In this document: positions 12,101-22,739 of the stretch, piece by piece
How the letters are laid out: every line of letters begins with the position of its first letter
Numbering within the stretch: position 1 is the stretch's first letter
NCBI GenBank assembly: GCA_000827205.1
Contig: KN832560.1
Coordinates: 772,743-836,742 of the forward strand
From: Plicaturopsis crispa FD-325 SS-3
Lineage: Eukaryota > Basidiomycota > Agaricomycetes > Amylocorticiales > Amylocorticiaceae
Length of the DNA: 64,000 bases
Direction of reading: 5' to 3'
Translations under genes and position numbers: made by a program
Notes under the pieces: model-generated
Database searches by the model: none
What the model saw: the letters and a program-made list of their open reading frames with translations, nothing else
What the model was told of the DNA's origin: nothing

Positions 12101-13243
12101 TGGTTCCGGGGTGGACTCGGACGACCAGAGCGCCTCCATTTCCTCTATGACACCAAGTGCTTCACCCCACTGTCCAGCCGAAACCAGACCTTTTGCAACA
12201 CCAGTCATCTCGACGACGCCGTTCACCATTTTTACGCCATCTCGGACGGCATCCAAGTTTCGCAGTTTCCCCTCCTTCCGAACGACTTCTAGCCCTCGCT
12301 TTGCGCCCTTCTCGTCGACATCTTTCAGAAGGCCTCTGAGTTGAGATATTCGATCTAGGCATTGCTCAGACTCGGTCTGTAAGTCCTGAAGGTTCGTGAG
12401 GGCAGCAAAGAATGATGTTGACCGCAAAGATATCTCCCGGACGAGGTGCTGCTCGACTGTATCGGCATAATGGGACATTTTTTCCAGTAGAGGTAGAGAG
12501 TGTGACAGAGCAGAAGGATCCGAAGTGTCTTCTTCTCCTTCGCGTTGTTCGGTAACCGCGTTAAACGTGCGGGGGTCTCCGATATTGAACGTGCGCTCAA
12601 AAAATATCGCTGGTACCGATTCTAGAGATGGGATAGTCCTTCCGCTAGGTCGGGGAGTTCGCGGCGTCGTTGGACTCATAGGCTCCTCCAGCGTCAAGGA
12701 AGCCTTGGGCGTAGACGGTCCTACGAGCGCAGCCCCCTCCGTGCCAAGCCGGTTGTTTCTCTCGAACCTCTCCCATTCTGGCGCGACCGCACGAAGGTAC
12801 GAGTCAAAGTCCTTCCGACGAACTCGGGGAAGGTCTGCTGGGGGCACTGAAGGTAGAGCGGAGTGTGCTTTTGGCGGAGCCTGCGACTTGTGTGGATTAT
12901 TGAGGACGGTGGATATCGCTAGTGTTCTTAGATAAATTTACCGTTGAAACTATTGTAGATTGCAGGGCGTACCATGAAATCCATGTTTCGAGCTGCTCCA
13001 ATCCTCGGGCAATGCACCTTGCGCGAGGTTTGTCGACGAGGTGTTGAACGCGCCAAACGCGGGTGTCTGAGATGCAAAGTAATCCCCTCCTCTTCCTTCC
13101 GTGGTCTCGGAAACGCTTCCTGGCCCCGCAGGCCGTCGCGATGATGGGTCCCAGTTGAACCTGTACGGCCGAGCCGGGTGTAGATCTGGCAGAGGTCCAA
13201 CTGGGGAGGCTGGTCGCGAGATACTCGAAGAGTGCTCCGACAT
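9121..13243 (-). CDS. VPS54: Vps54, GARP tethering complex subunit
   Basis: Translation starts at 13243 (MSEHSSSISRPASPVGPLPD) and ends with TAA at 9121, across several short introns. After a disordered leader, LPRVRRKDFDSYLRAVAPEW opens the conserved Vps54 N-terminal region. A coiled-coil helical-rod part follows (EQHLVREISLRSTSFFAALT, LDRISQLRGLLKDVDEKG). Further on are VLILLLDYLKVIVNLSMLTT and then the C-terminal Vps54 domain (LALASQSLSIMIALIPYVRE, ETVTLHKVLSRYLSTPVVEY, QVFAAINHRLSEEYAGVELP). GARP (Vps51-54) tethers endosome-derived vesicles to the trans-Golgi network. The last roughly 170 residues are Pro/Ala/Ser-rich and poorly conserved in style. It sits head-to-head with the metaxin-like gene across 429 bp. 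Confidence 0.92.
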
Positions 13244-13672
13244 TTCAAATCACCGACGAGAACGCCTATGCAGTTATCGAGTGTGGGGCGGGATGGCGTT
13301 CACCGAGAGACCTCCGCCGCTAAGTCACCAGTGTGACCACAGGCAAGCGCCCAAGCGGCCAAATATTTTGCGGATTTCGTCTAGCTGTTGTACGTTTGTC
13401 GACCGTAGATGTGAAAGCCACGGTTTTGTAGAGCACAGGCCTGAGGCGTAAGGTCAGTAAATATATGAGACTGAGAGTAAGTACAGCAGCCGCGCCTCCA
13501 CGCCGTCGACGAGCACGGTATCTTGATTTACGTAAGCATATACAGCATTCGGCCAAGTCGCGTCGCTCATCGTACTTTGCTGTTTACTTTACACCGCTAC
13601 TTAGTACTATCAGGTTCGTGGGCATGCAACAGGTCTCCTTGAAGCGCGCTGTTGACTGTGTCTCTAGCGAAT
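13244..13672. promoter_or_regulatory. Shared upstream region, VPS54 and metaxin-like gene
   Basis: These 429 bp separate two divergent start codons, so both promoters must lie here or overlap. I see no strong TATA box and no open frame that looks coding. Confidence 0.6.
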
Positions 13673-14660
13673 ATGGCCCACACTTTGGTTGAAATACCTA
13701 GACCCATACGTGTGTTCTTTGCGAAATTCCCGCTTCATTCATACCCGCCTATTCCCTCACCGACAAAGCTCACTGTCACAACGCCCACTCTCTGGATACT
13801 GCCGCCACGCGACCCAGAAGTCGACCTTCTCAGCAGCGATGTCGAGTGTCTGAAATGGCAGGCATATCTTGCTCTCCGTGGCTTGAACAACATAACCGTT
13901 CGCTGGGATATCGCGCCGGAAGGTGGAATTGACCACCGTCTGCCCAATTTACACGTTCCCGTGCCTGGTAATGCAGACGGAGAACTCCTGGCGGCACATA
14001 CGATACCCGGGTGGGTTGATGGACGCGTCGAGGAGGCTTCCGACCCATTAGAGGGATACAGGGACGAGGCTGCGAGGGATGAAAGCCATGCGTGGGTGTC
14101 TCTCCTCGAAGGACATGTACATTCTGCTCTAGTAAGTAGTACGGCGTTATACAATCCTGGTAAGCTGATCAATTGGTTCAACTTCATTCCAATAGATACA
14201 AGCGCAGCCTAAGCCCTCGCTATGGCACCTTCTGGCGACCCCCGAGCCTATAACAGGGCAGTCTCTCCAGAGCCTGCTTAACCCCCCGGCGATGCCCCTC
14301 TCGGGCATCTTCTCCGTTTTCTCTCCATACAGCACACGCGCCTCGGCATCGACGATCGAACTGCAGTACCGGGAAGCCATCGCCTCGCTTTCAGAGCGCC
14401 TTAGCACCGACAAATGGTTCCTTGGCTCAGAGTGAATATGCTTCCTATCTCTAGTGGTGCACTGCTAACGCTTGCCATTTTCTGCGTACAGGGCTCCGAC
14501 GGCGCTAGACGCGCTCGCCTTCGCTTACTTGCACAGTATATTGCACTCCACCGATAGCATTCGAATCGAAGTCACTCGACGAGTTAACCTGGTCGCTTGG
14601 GAGCGGCGAGTGAGAAGTCAAGTGCGTGCAGCGTTCCAGAGACATGGGAAACCTATTTAG
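13673..14660 (+). CDS. Metaxin/Sam37-like mitochondrial outer-membrane protein
   Basis: Three exons fit exactly: 13673-14131, 14196-14431 and 14492-14660, with GTAAGT..ATAG and GTGAAT..ACAG introns, giving 287 residues. The N-terminus (LTVTTPTLWILPPRDPEVDL, then ECLKWQAYLALRGLNNITVR) has the look of the Sam37/metaxin N-terminal thioredoxin-like fold. The C-terminal part (TALDALAFAYLHSIL) matches the GST-C-like helix of metaxins, where a P-S/T-A-LDA-AF-YL pattern is typical. Metaxins and Sam35/Sam37 are cytosol-facing parts of the SAM complex, which inserts beta-barrel proteins into the outer mitochondrial membrane. No C-terminal membrane anchor is evident, so it could also be a Sam35-like member. 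Confidence 0.8.
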
Positions 14661-14751
14661 TGCGTTCTACGGTACGATACATCCCTTGGTAAAATTATAA
14701 CAGAACTCTTTCACCGCGGACATTACTATAATTCGTCGCGAGATTGATGTT

Positions 14752-16046
14752 TCAATCAGCTTTGCCGTTAGCATTCGCACTGCCGTTGGCGTGTGCGGGC
14801 TTCGTGGTCTTCGAAAAGCGTTTTCTTATTGACCCGACCATTCTGAAAAACCTGTGGACATAAATGAGTGCTGGGATGAAATGTCGAGGAGGGAGGAAAG
14901 CTCACCAGATCCAGTTTAGACTATTCAGTATGATATTCCCTCCGCCATACAAGACGACATATGCTGTAGGAATCTCGTGTCGGACGTCGTATAATGTGTG
15001 GTAGAAGTCATAAGACTTCGAACGTCGAATGAGTAGACGGTCGTGCGCATCTGACAATCAACGACCCACCATTTTGCTTCCATAGACGATTCGGACGCCG
15101 AAAAATGTTGATAACAGCAGCACCCCATTGACGAGTTGGAATTTACTGCCCGTGTGGCCAGTTTTGTCCAACCACCTGGAAGAACGTAAGTCATTGCCAC
15201 AACTCATAGGTCCCATGCACTTACCAATGGATGTTTAGGAAGATAGTGCTCCTAGATAGTCGACGTGAGTAATTTTAGCTGGTAAACCGCTTGGGAAAGT
15301 GAACTCACACTTCCCACAAGAGGAACCGGCAGCCATAGTAAGCTAAAAAGGGTTGCTGTCAGGATGCAACCGTTGCGGTGAGCTCTGTGGCCGTAATGCG
15401 CGAACGAAAGCACTCACGAATGCCATAGCATATATAGCAAGGCATGATAATGCTAGAATGGATGTTAGAATACGCGATGTAGGATTACTTCCGAGCGGTA
15501 TTTCTCACCGTGAAGGACGAAACCAAAGTCCGTGAAGTTCAGTATGGACTCGCATGCGTCCCACAAAAAATATCTGTGCAATTCCAAGGACAATTTAGAC
15601 ATACTGCATAATTCATGGTGGCACATGATCGGTGTGACTGACCCACAAGCAATGGCCTGCAGGAAACCTGCTTCATCGTGCCATCCAAAAGCGCGGTCCT
15701 GGTCCAATGTGGGGACGCCCAAGCAATGCGCAGCCAAAGGCACAATTATCAACGCATGAGCTTGCGAGACTACATGCACCGACCTGCGCAAAGACATCAG
15801 CAACCTTGTACCGGAGGAATACGCCAAAACCTACCAGTTATTCCTGGCCCTGCGCCCAAGCTTTCCGAACGATTCCGGCGCTAATATGCGGCTTAGCAAG
15901 GGTGCGAATACTAGGTGCGTCGAGGTGAAGAACGCGAAGGATAGGACGACGATGTCAGCAAATGGCGCGAGTTTGGTGAGCTTGAGGGCGTCGCCGGCGG
16001 GCACCGCGAGCTCGCGTATGTACGTGCGGGCGTTGGCGAGGGACAT
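14752..16046 (-). CDS. TLC-domain multi-spanning membrane protein
   Basis: The start at 16046 gives MSLANARTYIRELAVPAGDA, then a first membrane helix (FADIVVLSFAFFTSTHLVFA). The next exons give VVSQAHALIIVPLAAHCLG and FGWHDEAGFLQAIACGYFLW followed by DACESILNFTDFGFVLHG, the arrangement of the TRAM-LAG1-CLN8 domain. Membrane-rich exons continue to a last exon ending FFRMVGSIRKRFSKTTKPAH and a stop at 14752. The FxxMVxSIRKRF end resembles that of TLCD4/TMEM56-type proteins. These are ER or plasma-membrane proteins linked to lipid handling. The Lag1 ceramide-synthase signature is not evident, so I prefer a TLCD-type role. Internal splice sites between 14900 and 15500 were not all resolved. Confidence 0.75.
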
Positions 16047-16525
16047 GGCGCGGGAGAAGGTGCGACATCGCGTCCGACACGTTGACGCTGGCGTTTTATA
16101 TACGCGTCGCCGGGACAAGACTAATCGTGAAACAGTAATATCCGTGTGTCGAGACAAAAAAAAACCAGACACAGGACTTGCACAAGACAAAAACAATTGG
16201 ATGCCTCATACGTCGCGGAGTCTGGTCTCATCCTGCAAGGGCTATCCACGCGTCAACTCACGTATACTTACATGCGACATGTGTCGACACTAGAATTGGT
16301 GTTGTACAACACTTATTAGACATGCATATCAAACAGGTAGGTTACACGGCAAACCGGAACAGAGCAAAAACAGAGCGGCAGGATAGCAGAGTGCAGAGTC
16401 CCAGAGTACGAAAAGCAGCAGCGGACAAGACGAAAGCCTGGAATGAGAACGTCGAGAGAAAACAAAGCACAGCAAGTCCAGCACGAGAGCATCGGCGAGT
16501 CAAGGTCCAGTCGGGAGTCGCAAGA
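16047..16525. other. Intergenic, 479 bp
   Basis: This lies between the start of the TLC gene and the end of the next minus-strand gene, so it should hold the TLC promoter and a 3' UTR. Apart from a short A-run near 16158 I see nothing in it. Confidence 0.5.
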
Positions 16526-17576
16526 TTAGAGGTTGTCCATGACGCGCTTGACCATGTTCTCCTGCGTCTTCTTGTCGTCTTTGTGCATGGCCTTGCTTCG
16601 TTTCTCGAGGTTTGATTGCATTCGCTCCAGGTCCGCGGGGAAGGCGTTGAGTTCCGTTTGCGCTGCATCAGCTTACAGAGGGACGTCGTTGTCAACAACC
16701 TGTGAGAGGAATATCGCAAGACGGTAGCCGGAGATAGGTACCAATTTTGTCTATAATCCCCAAGTAATCGTCCCAGACCTTGTTGCGCTGGCGAGTGGCT
16801 TCTTCAAGCTTGGTGAATAGTTTCTTTATGTTCGCCTAGACTACACTGTGAACCTCGAACAGACATCGTGGGTCATGCGATTTTCACCTGAGTTTGTAGA
16901 TGGACACTCTTGAATTCATCTTCTTCCCGTATTGCCATCGCTTCCATGGCGCGACAGGCTGCGTCGAACTTGAGGATGCCATCTGTAAATCCAGGGTCCA
17001 CTTTCTTCTCCGTTTGCAGGTGGGCTTGCCGGACGCGTTTAAGGGCTGGTACCAGCGCTTGTGCAGAGTAGCGGTTGATGGAATCGGTTTGAGAAGACAT
17101 TGATTTCCCTAGTTCCTCAGCAATCGCTAACAAGTCATCGTCGTCGGACGATACAGAAAATCTAGCGGCGAGATGCTTAGCAGAACGACGCATCAACGAG
17201 GCATAAGATCGCACTCCTCTTTGAAAATGGCTACGAGGGTTTCCTCGTGATTCCAGTCGAGCTCGTCCTCTTCGTCTTCATCATCGTTGACGTGCGAATT
17301 GCAGTAGCTGCGCGCTTGGCGATCGTCGGTGTATGCCTCGTCCTCTTCGTAGATGGCAGGAAGGGCGGCCTCGGGCCTGCCGGAGTATCGATTTTGAGTA
17401 GGATAGACACGACGCGTGTGGGTGTTGTCAACTCTCTGCAGCACTCCCCGCTTCGGAGCTGTCCTTAGGAGTTAGCGCGTTCTTCAGTCGATGCGGACGC
17501 GTTTCCTACCGAATGACTTGCTGACTTGTTTCCTTCTCGGAGATGCGTACAATATCGGGCTTTTCTGGAGGACCAT
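16526..17576 (-). CDS. Coiled-coil protein of unknown function (faintly Cor1/SYCP3-like)
   Basis: Exon 1 starts at 17576 (MVLQKSPILYASPRRKQVSK) and joins SFAPKRGVLQRVDNTHTRRV through a GTAGGA..ACAG intron. A strongly acidic stretch follows (NDDEDEEDELDWNHEETLVA). Later exons give SVSSDDDDLLAIAEELGKSM, a helical region (FTDGILKFDAACRAMEAMAI) and a charged coiled-coil end (ERMQSNLEKRSKAMHKDDKK) closing with MVKRVMDNL and TAA at 16526. A basic leader, an acidic middle and a helical tail of about this size resemble the Cor1/Xlr/SYCP3 family of chromosome-axis proteins, but I cannot point to a diagnostic motif. Treat the function as unknown. Confidence 0.65.
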
Positions 17577-17906
17577 TATTATACTGCGAGCTCAGCGGGA
17601 AACGGATTGGAAATGAGATGGACGGAGAGGACAAGGGGAAGGCTGGAAGTGCAGGGATGCAAGAGAAGAGGGAAGCCGCGTACGAGTCGACTATAGAGAC
17701 CGGCTCACATTTGAAGTCCGCTTGCTAACCATTTTCTGCCCCTTCATTGCCGTTCGTATCCGTCTCCTCGTTGTCCAAGGTACGTCTCTTGAACCGTCTT
17801 GCTGGCCTTTCTCTGTATATCTGACTCTCTGCTACAAGGTTTCCGGCTTGATTCTCCACCCCTTTGCTTTTCTTCTGCAAAACCACACTGACGCGCCCGT
17901 CCCATC
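17577..17906. promoter_or_regulatory. Divergent upstream region, coiled-coil gene and first G-gamma gene
   Basis: These 330 bp lie between two divergent starts. The half nearer 17906 is pyrimidine-rich on the + strand (17730-17900), as is common just upstream of fungal start sites, and favours a start for the G-gamma gene there. Confidence 0.55.
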
Positions 17907-18285
17907 ATGAACTCTCGTCCGCATAAGCAGTCGATGTCGGAGCTGAAGCTTCGTCGGTTGACCGAGCATAATCAGCGGTTGCGGGAGGACTTGGCGAGGC
18001 CAAGGGTTCGAGTGAGTGAGGCTAGCGCAAGGTATGTTTCCAGCGCATCCATCCAGCGCAACGACGAAATTGATCGAGGTCCCCAGCTTGATACGGTATT
18101 GCAAAACCACAAAAGACCACCTCGTGCGTTGAGATCACTACGCATTCGAGCATTTCATGCTCTATATGCCTCGTGCGAAACTAACCCTTGACTTTGTCTA
18201 GGTACCCTCTGTCTGGGGACCCGTAGGCAAGGGAGAGGACCCATACGCACCACCCGCGCAGGGGTGCAACTGCGTGGTTATGTGA
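17907..18285 (+). CDS. Heterotrimeric G-protein gamma subunit, copy 1 (CaaX CVVM)
   Basis: Three exons (17907-18031, 18087-18123, 18202-18285) give 81 residues. The first exon encodes a GGL-type helix ([20 protein letters not shown]). The second ([12 protein letters not shown]) carries the Y-C-x(5)-H-L element. The third has VPSVWGPV, a DPYAPP segment and the end GCNCVVM. CVVM is a CaaX box expected to be farnesylated, and the Cys two residues before it could be palmitoylated. G-gamma binds G-beta and anchors the dimer at the plasma membrane; in fungi it acts in pheromone and nutrient signalling. A near copy with the same intron positions lies 1 kb downstream. Confidence 0.93.
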
Positions 18286-19333
18286 TTCGTCTTATCATCC
18301 TTTCCCCTTCCGCCATATGCATTCGACTTTCACTCGACTCGAGCCATTTTATGCGGACCCAGGAGAAACAGTTTCGGGAGAAGCAGGAAGTGCGGGGCCG
18401 CACACAAATACACACCCAGGACAACCACTCATTGCACCACACCTATCGCAGACCCACGCTCGTTTAACCCCTTCTTACATTGGCTACCAATTATATATCT
18501 TATTGACTGCCACAGGCGGTCTTGTTATACCTCGCACTGAATCGCATCCCCATCACCTGGCATATTGCCCCATCCTTTCTACATGGTCTTGCCATCGTCT
18601 TGCGCAGGGCTCGCGTGCCTAATGGTCGTCTCTTGCTTGCTCTATCTCGTGCGGCACCACACTTTCTACTACTTATTCTCTTTCTCTTTCCCTTTTATCC
18701 ATCCCGGACGTACCGGTTCGTTCGTACATATATCATTGTTTATACTATCTTTCGGCGCGGAAATTGTGGAAACATGCTATGGTTTAGATATCGTCGAGCA
18801 ACCTTAGGCTGCACATCGATTTCAGTCTTCCGCTTGAGCACTTGAACAGCCGTTCTGCGAACATCCTTCTCTCAGAACATAAATAGGCGTGGAGACTGAG
18901 AATCACGATGAGTGAGCGCTTCGGCATGCTGAAGAATTTTTCTTTGTCCCGAGCTGTGCGCTTCGAAGACTCGGACGCTGCTCGGACTCAAACGGTACGT
19001 GTCAATACACTCTTTGTACAGCAACCGCCAACTCCTCTGACTCTCTGCGCATTGCACACATATCCATTGCTCGTCCAGAGTCATCATCTACGCCGAGACT
19101 CTGCGCATACACAATTGGAAGCGCCGGCAAAGTCAGGACAAAGTTAAGCGACTCGCGTCTCTTCCAGTCGGTAAGATTGGTCTTTGCATTTCCCATACTA
19201 CCCTCCTTGCTTACTCTTGTGTGCATCCCAGGTCTGACTCATAGCATCTTGTCGACGACCTCCTCTCGCAAAACGCCTATCTGCAGCGAAGGACAACCGC
19301 CTAAAATCACCCCATTCTCGATAAACGCTCACG
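18286..19333. other. Spacer between the two G-gamma genes
   Basis: This 1-kb spacer should hold the 3' UTR of copy 1 and the promoter of copy 2. An ATG at 18908 opens MSERFGMLKNFSLSRAVRFE and reaches a good donor (GTACGTGTC at 18995), but no downstream exon continues it convincingly, so it may be an untranslated leader or a short gene. The region around 18560-18740 is pyrimidine-rich. Confidence 0.45.
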
Positions 19334-19691
19334 ATGAGCTCGCGACCGCGTCAAAGCATTTCAGAGTTAAAACTCCGGCGCGCTACGGAGTACAACAAGC
19401 GACTGCGGGAGGACCTGGCGAGGCCCAGTATACGCGTGAGCGAGGCCAGTGCCAGGTCAGTTCCTCCGTTACCCCCATGAGTATCTGGGAAACTAACCTG
19501 GATGCCACAGTTTGATCCGGTACTGCAAGACCACCAAAGATCACCTCGTCCGTATCAACATCAGCTTCCTGCGCTCGGTGTGTGTGTATGCTGATTATGT
19601 GGTACAGGTCCCATCCGTATGGGGTCCAGTCGGGCGGAGCGACGACCCATACGCGCCGCAGGGCGGCGGATGCAGTTGCACCGTTCAGTAA
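19334..19691 (+). CDS. Heterotrimeric G-protein gamma subunit, copy 2 (CaaX CTVQ)
   Basis: Exons 19334-19455, 19511-19547 and 19608-19691 give 80 residues. The protein closely matches copy 1: [20 protein letters not shown], then [20 protein letters not shown], then [16 protein letters not shown]. Both introns interrupt the same codons as in copy 1, so the pair arose by gene duplication rather than retroposition. The middle exon encodes an identical dodecapeptide in both copies, while the N-terminus and tail have diverged. The tail CTVQ should still be a farnesylation signal, and the Cys at -2 is kept. Whether the copies differ in expression or G-beta pairing is not visible here. Confidence 0.92.
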
Positions 19692-21422
19692 CGGCTGCAT
19701 GACAATCTTGCATCGAAGATAAAATCCCTGCTGGCGCTCCCAAAAACCTACCACCCATAGCATTCTCCTATATCTTCCGTTGTCGACTCTGCTCTGCCTG
19801 CACCCACTGCTTTCCTGTCCTTTCTCTTCGGTCTACATCGCGTTCCTTTGTGTGTACTTGCTCTCGGGTTCTTTCTCTCGGTCATCCTTTCAAATGTTGT
19901 AATATTGATATCTACCTGGCAAGAGGCGGGCGGACGAAAAGTCCGAGACACACACCATAGTTGACCTCCCCCCCAAAGTGGTCCCCGGGGTCTTTTCTCA
20001 CGGGGTTTGCCCTCGAGAAAGACAAAGTTCGGACTGCTACTTCAATTTTGAGCGGAAAGTATTTTGAAGACCACAAGCCCCCCCATTTTAGATAGCTGTG
20101 ATGCCGCCCATGTACTTTGTTTTGCTGTAGGATGCGAAATGAACGAGATACTAGCAGAACAAAGTTGACAACTTGAACGGACATATCTATTTTTGATTAC
20201 TTCCGAGAGCTTCTGACGACGCGTCGCGCTTAGGCATGCACTGGACGCGTCGCGTCGCGTATAGGTCTCTGCCTGAAGATTCAAATTCGCTATATCCCTG
20301 TAGCCCCGTCGAACGTGGCGGCTGGGCGTGCGCTCGATGCGCATCCTCGTGAAATATATCGCGGTTTATTTTGCATATGCAACATTCAATCTTTGGCACA
20401 CCCCCGCCAGCAACGACTCAGACGAGAAGCCAGACGCGTCGCCTGACTTTTCGGGAGCGACTCCAGCTCCTTGTTACGGGAAAAGCTCTCGTCTCACGCG
20501 ACCATGTTAAGAACGCGAACGGCGTCGCGCCAACCACTGGTTTGAATTCAATCATCAGCACAGAAGTTTGGCATGATTGATTTTGTAGCAGCACTTGCAC
20601 CCAGGTCCTCAAGCTATCATTATTTCATTCCAATCCCGCTCCGAGTGTTCTGCATCCGCGCTCAAATTTTTCCACTTATACTGCGAGCTTGCATTCCTCG
20701 TACTACCTACCATTCAATTCCCTTATTCACCGGCACAGGCTCGTTGCAATCACCTTTCAATCCGCGTAGACCACAGTATAGAATTATGCAGTGATGATAG
20801 TACTGCAGTTGACTCTAGTCTAACCTAGTAGTCGTATGTATAGCAATTACTGTACGAAAACGACCATAACTTCGTCACACGTCCACCAGGACGACGAAGC
20901 GAAGCTATTTCGTAGGACAGTCACGCCAAATTTGCCCCGGCGAAGCAAATTTGTGACACTTTCGTTGCGAAATCAAAATTTCTGCCACAAATTACCAAAT
21001 TTGGAAAGGAACGAAGCTATCTGCAGCTTCGTCACAGGTCACTGAGGACCATGAAGCTGCGAAGCTAACCATGACATGGGTCACACGAAATCGGCGCGAA
21101 GTTATGGTCGTTTTCGTACAGTAGTTCAGCCCGACGCTTTGCAGCGAGCCACCGTTGGTGCTTGCCGCCTACTGGTCGGCGAGCCTCGAGGCAGATGGGG
21201 TCCTCGATCCCATCATTACGTACCCCCCCCTCCCCCCCCCCCTCCGGAGTTTGAAAAGTTGGGAGGTGGATGTCTGAAATGTTTCGACCGCCCGCCTCTT
21301 GCTACCTGGTATCGCGACTTCCGCGTATCTCCATGAATGCCCCAGTGCTCTCACTCGAATCAGATGCATGCTCATGAAATAAGATTGCTTGAGGCAAATA
21401 TAGTCTAAAACGTTCGAGCTGG
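19692..21422. other. 1.7-kb intergenic region containing a MITE
   Basis: No supported gene lies here. It contains three GACGCGTCG words (about 20217, 20243 and 20427), the inverted-repeat element at 20848-21123 and an almost pure C-tract at about 21223-21242. The rest shows nothing I can name. Confidence 0.6.
20848..21123. mobile_element. Non-autonomous TIR element (MITE), Tc1/mariner-like borders
   Basis: The left end (20848-20874) and right end (21097-21123) are perfect inverted repeats over 27 bp, starting TACTGTACGAAAACGACC. If the outermost TA on each side is the target duplication, the element is 272 bp (20850-21121) with 25-bp inverted ends starting CTGTACG. TA duplications are the hallmark of Tc1/mariner/pogo transposition. 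No transposase is encoded. Inside are several GAAGC/GCTTC words and a second, degenerate inverted pairing (GTCACACG near the left, GTCACACGAA near the right). Identical ends suggest recent mobility, mobilised in trans. Confidence 0.9.
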
Positions 21423-22069
21423 CTACAGCAGTCCTATGAACTTGCGCACGCCGGCCTCGTTTATAGCGCCCACAAATTGATTAACGGGCTCGCCATCTTT
21501 GAACGCCACGACGGTGGGCAACGAGCGAACCTGCAAAAGAGCGTTCAGCACGCGCGTAGAAAACGGTAAGCCGGAGCAGATATGCGAACCTTGTGTTTCG
21601 CCACGAGATCATAGTTCTCAGCGCCGTCAGTGTCGATGGTAACAAGGTCAACAGGATGACCACTGCCGGATTTTACCGTAGGGTCTTCTGTGAGCTTTTC
21701 CAGGATCGGGGACAGCGTCTTGCATGGGTTACACCAGCTGTATGGTTTCTTGTAAGTACGTGACAATGAAATGCCTGCCAGTGGTAGAAGCACCACGTAC
21801 TCGGCGTAAAAGTCGACCAACACAACCCGGTCTTTCTTCTCGACAGCTTTTCGGAAAACCTATAGCATTCAAAGCTTGAATCAAGACTGGTTTACAATCA
21901 ACCCTCGTCTGCGATGGTATCATGTATGGGTGATAAATTCCCTCCGTACCTCCGGATTTGCGTTCAGATAATGTTCAAGCCGGCGCGGGGTGGCGTGCAT
22001 CGACCGTATCGCCGTAACATGGCGGGATTGGAAGGAGGACTTGATAGAGCGGAATGCGAGAGACGACAT
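21423..22069 (-). CDS. Thioredoxin, probably mitochondrial
   Basis: The start at 22069 (MSSLAFRSIKSSFQSRHVTA) gives a Ser/Arg-rich, acid-free leader of about 30 residues, the profile of a mitochondrial targeting peptide. The thioredoxin core follows: VVLVDFYAD, then after an intron the active site WCNPCKTLSPILEKL, then LVTIDTDGAENYDLVAKHK. After another intron comes VRSLPTVVAFKDGEPVNQFV with the cis-Pro loop, and GAINEAGVRKFIGLL. The exon joint at GCCGA/C-TGG creates the Asp before WCNPC. The active site is WCNPC rather than the commoner WCGPC; both cysteines are kept. Stop TAG is at 21423. It would reduce protein disulfides using a thioredoxin reductase. Confidence 0.9.
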
Positions 22070-22739
22070 GCTGCAATGCCCAATGCTACGTCCTGTTGGA
22101 ACCTGGCAATGAGCAAGAATAGAGGACGGATGTAAGCACAAGTCTTCGGCGTTCGCGGGCGGTCCGTTCCTGTGCTATTGGTCCCTCTGCCGTCCAATCA
22201 TCTTCCTCGATCAAACCTCCGAGTCTGCGTCCGACGCTGAACGGTTACTTTTTGAGCAGCGTTCTGTCAAGGCCACCGGTGCCTACATGGCAGTTGCTCT
22301 GCGGTTTGGCGTACATGACTATGTAGGACGACTCAGGCGTGTTACTGCCTGTTGCGAGGGCTACACTGGCCGCCGCTGCAGCGGAGGCAGGAGGAAGCGT
22401 TTCCCCAACAACTTCACAGAATACGAGGAAGGAAGTCGCCAAGGAGACATGCGCTACCAGAATTTGCCATCGCTATCAAATCCTATAAAGCCTGGTACCA
22501 TCACTGCGCTTTCCATCCCCCGTCTCTCTTGCTCTTTCCGTTCTTTCTGTCCCCCGCCAGCCGGTTCTCTTGTGCAGCCCCCGCGAGCAGGGTACGTTGT
22601 CGGTTCAGCAGAATATCATGAATATCATGAACTTACAAAGCGATTTCGGATCTGCAGTCTCGAGTTTTTGTTCCTTTCAGCACTCATTTGAAGGAGTAAT
22701 ATCATCCCAATCGTATCAATCTACCGACCTCGCTCTGCA
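22070..22739. promoter_or_regulatory. Divergent upstream region, thioredoxin and cupredoxin genes
   Basis: On the + strand a TATAAAG box at 22484-22490 is followed by a long CT-rich run (22500-22560). This is a classic strong fungal promoter arrangement about 180-250 bp before the cupredoxin ATG. A 65-codon open frame on the minus strand (22245-22442) has no ATG of its own and is not called. Confidence 0.6.
22484..22490 (+). promoter_or_regulatory. TATA box of the cupredoxin gene
   Basis: TATAAAG lies about 250 bp before the ATG and just before a CT-rich tract, as expected for a strongly expressed fungal gene. Position and sequence are clear; use as a promoter is inferred. Confidence 0.55.

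Noticed and set aside
18908-19145. Short ORF between the G-gamma genes starting MSERFGMLKNFSL
   Set aside because: A good donor follows it but no downstream exon keeps a convincing frame; it could be untranslated leader.
22245-22442. 65-codon minus-strand frame with an Ala-rich middle and natural-looking codon use
   Set aside because: No ATG opens it (upstream in-frame stop first), no partner exon was found and it lies in the cupredoxin promoter.
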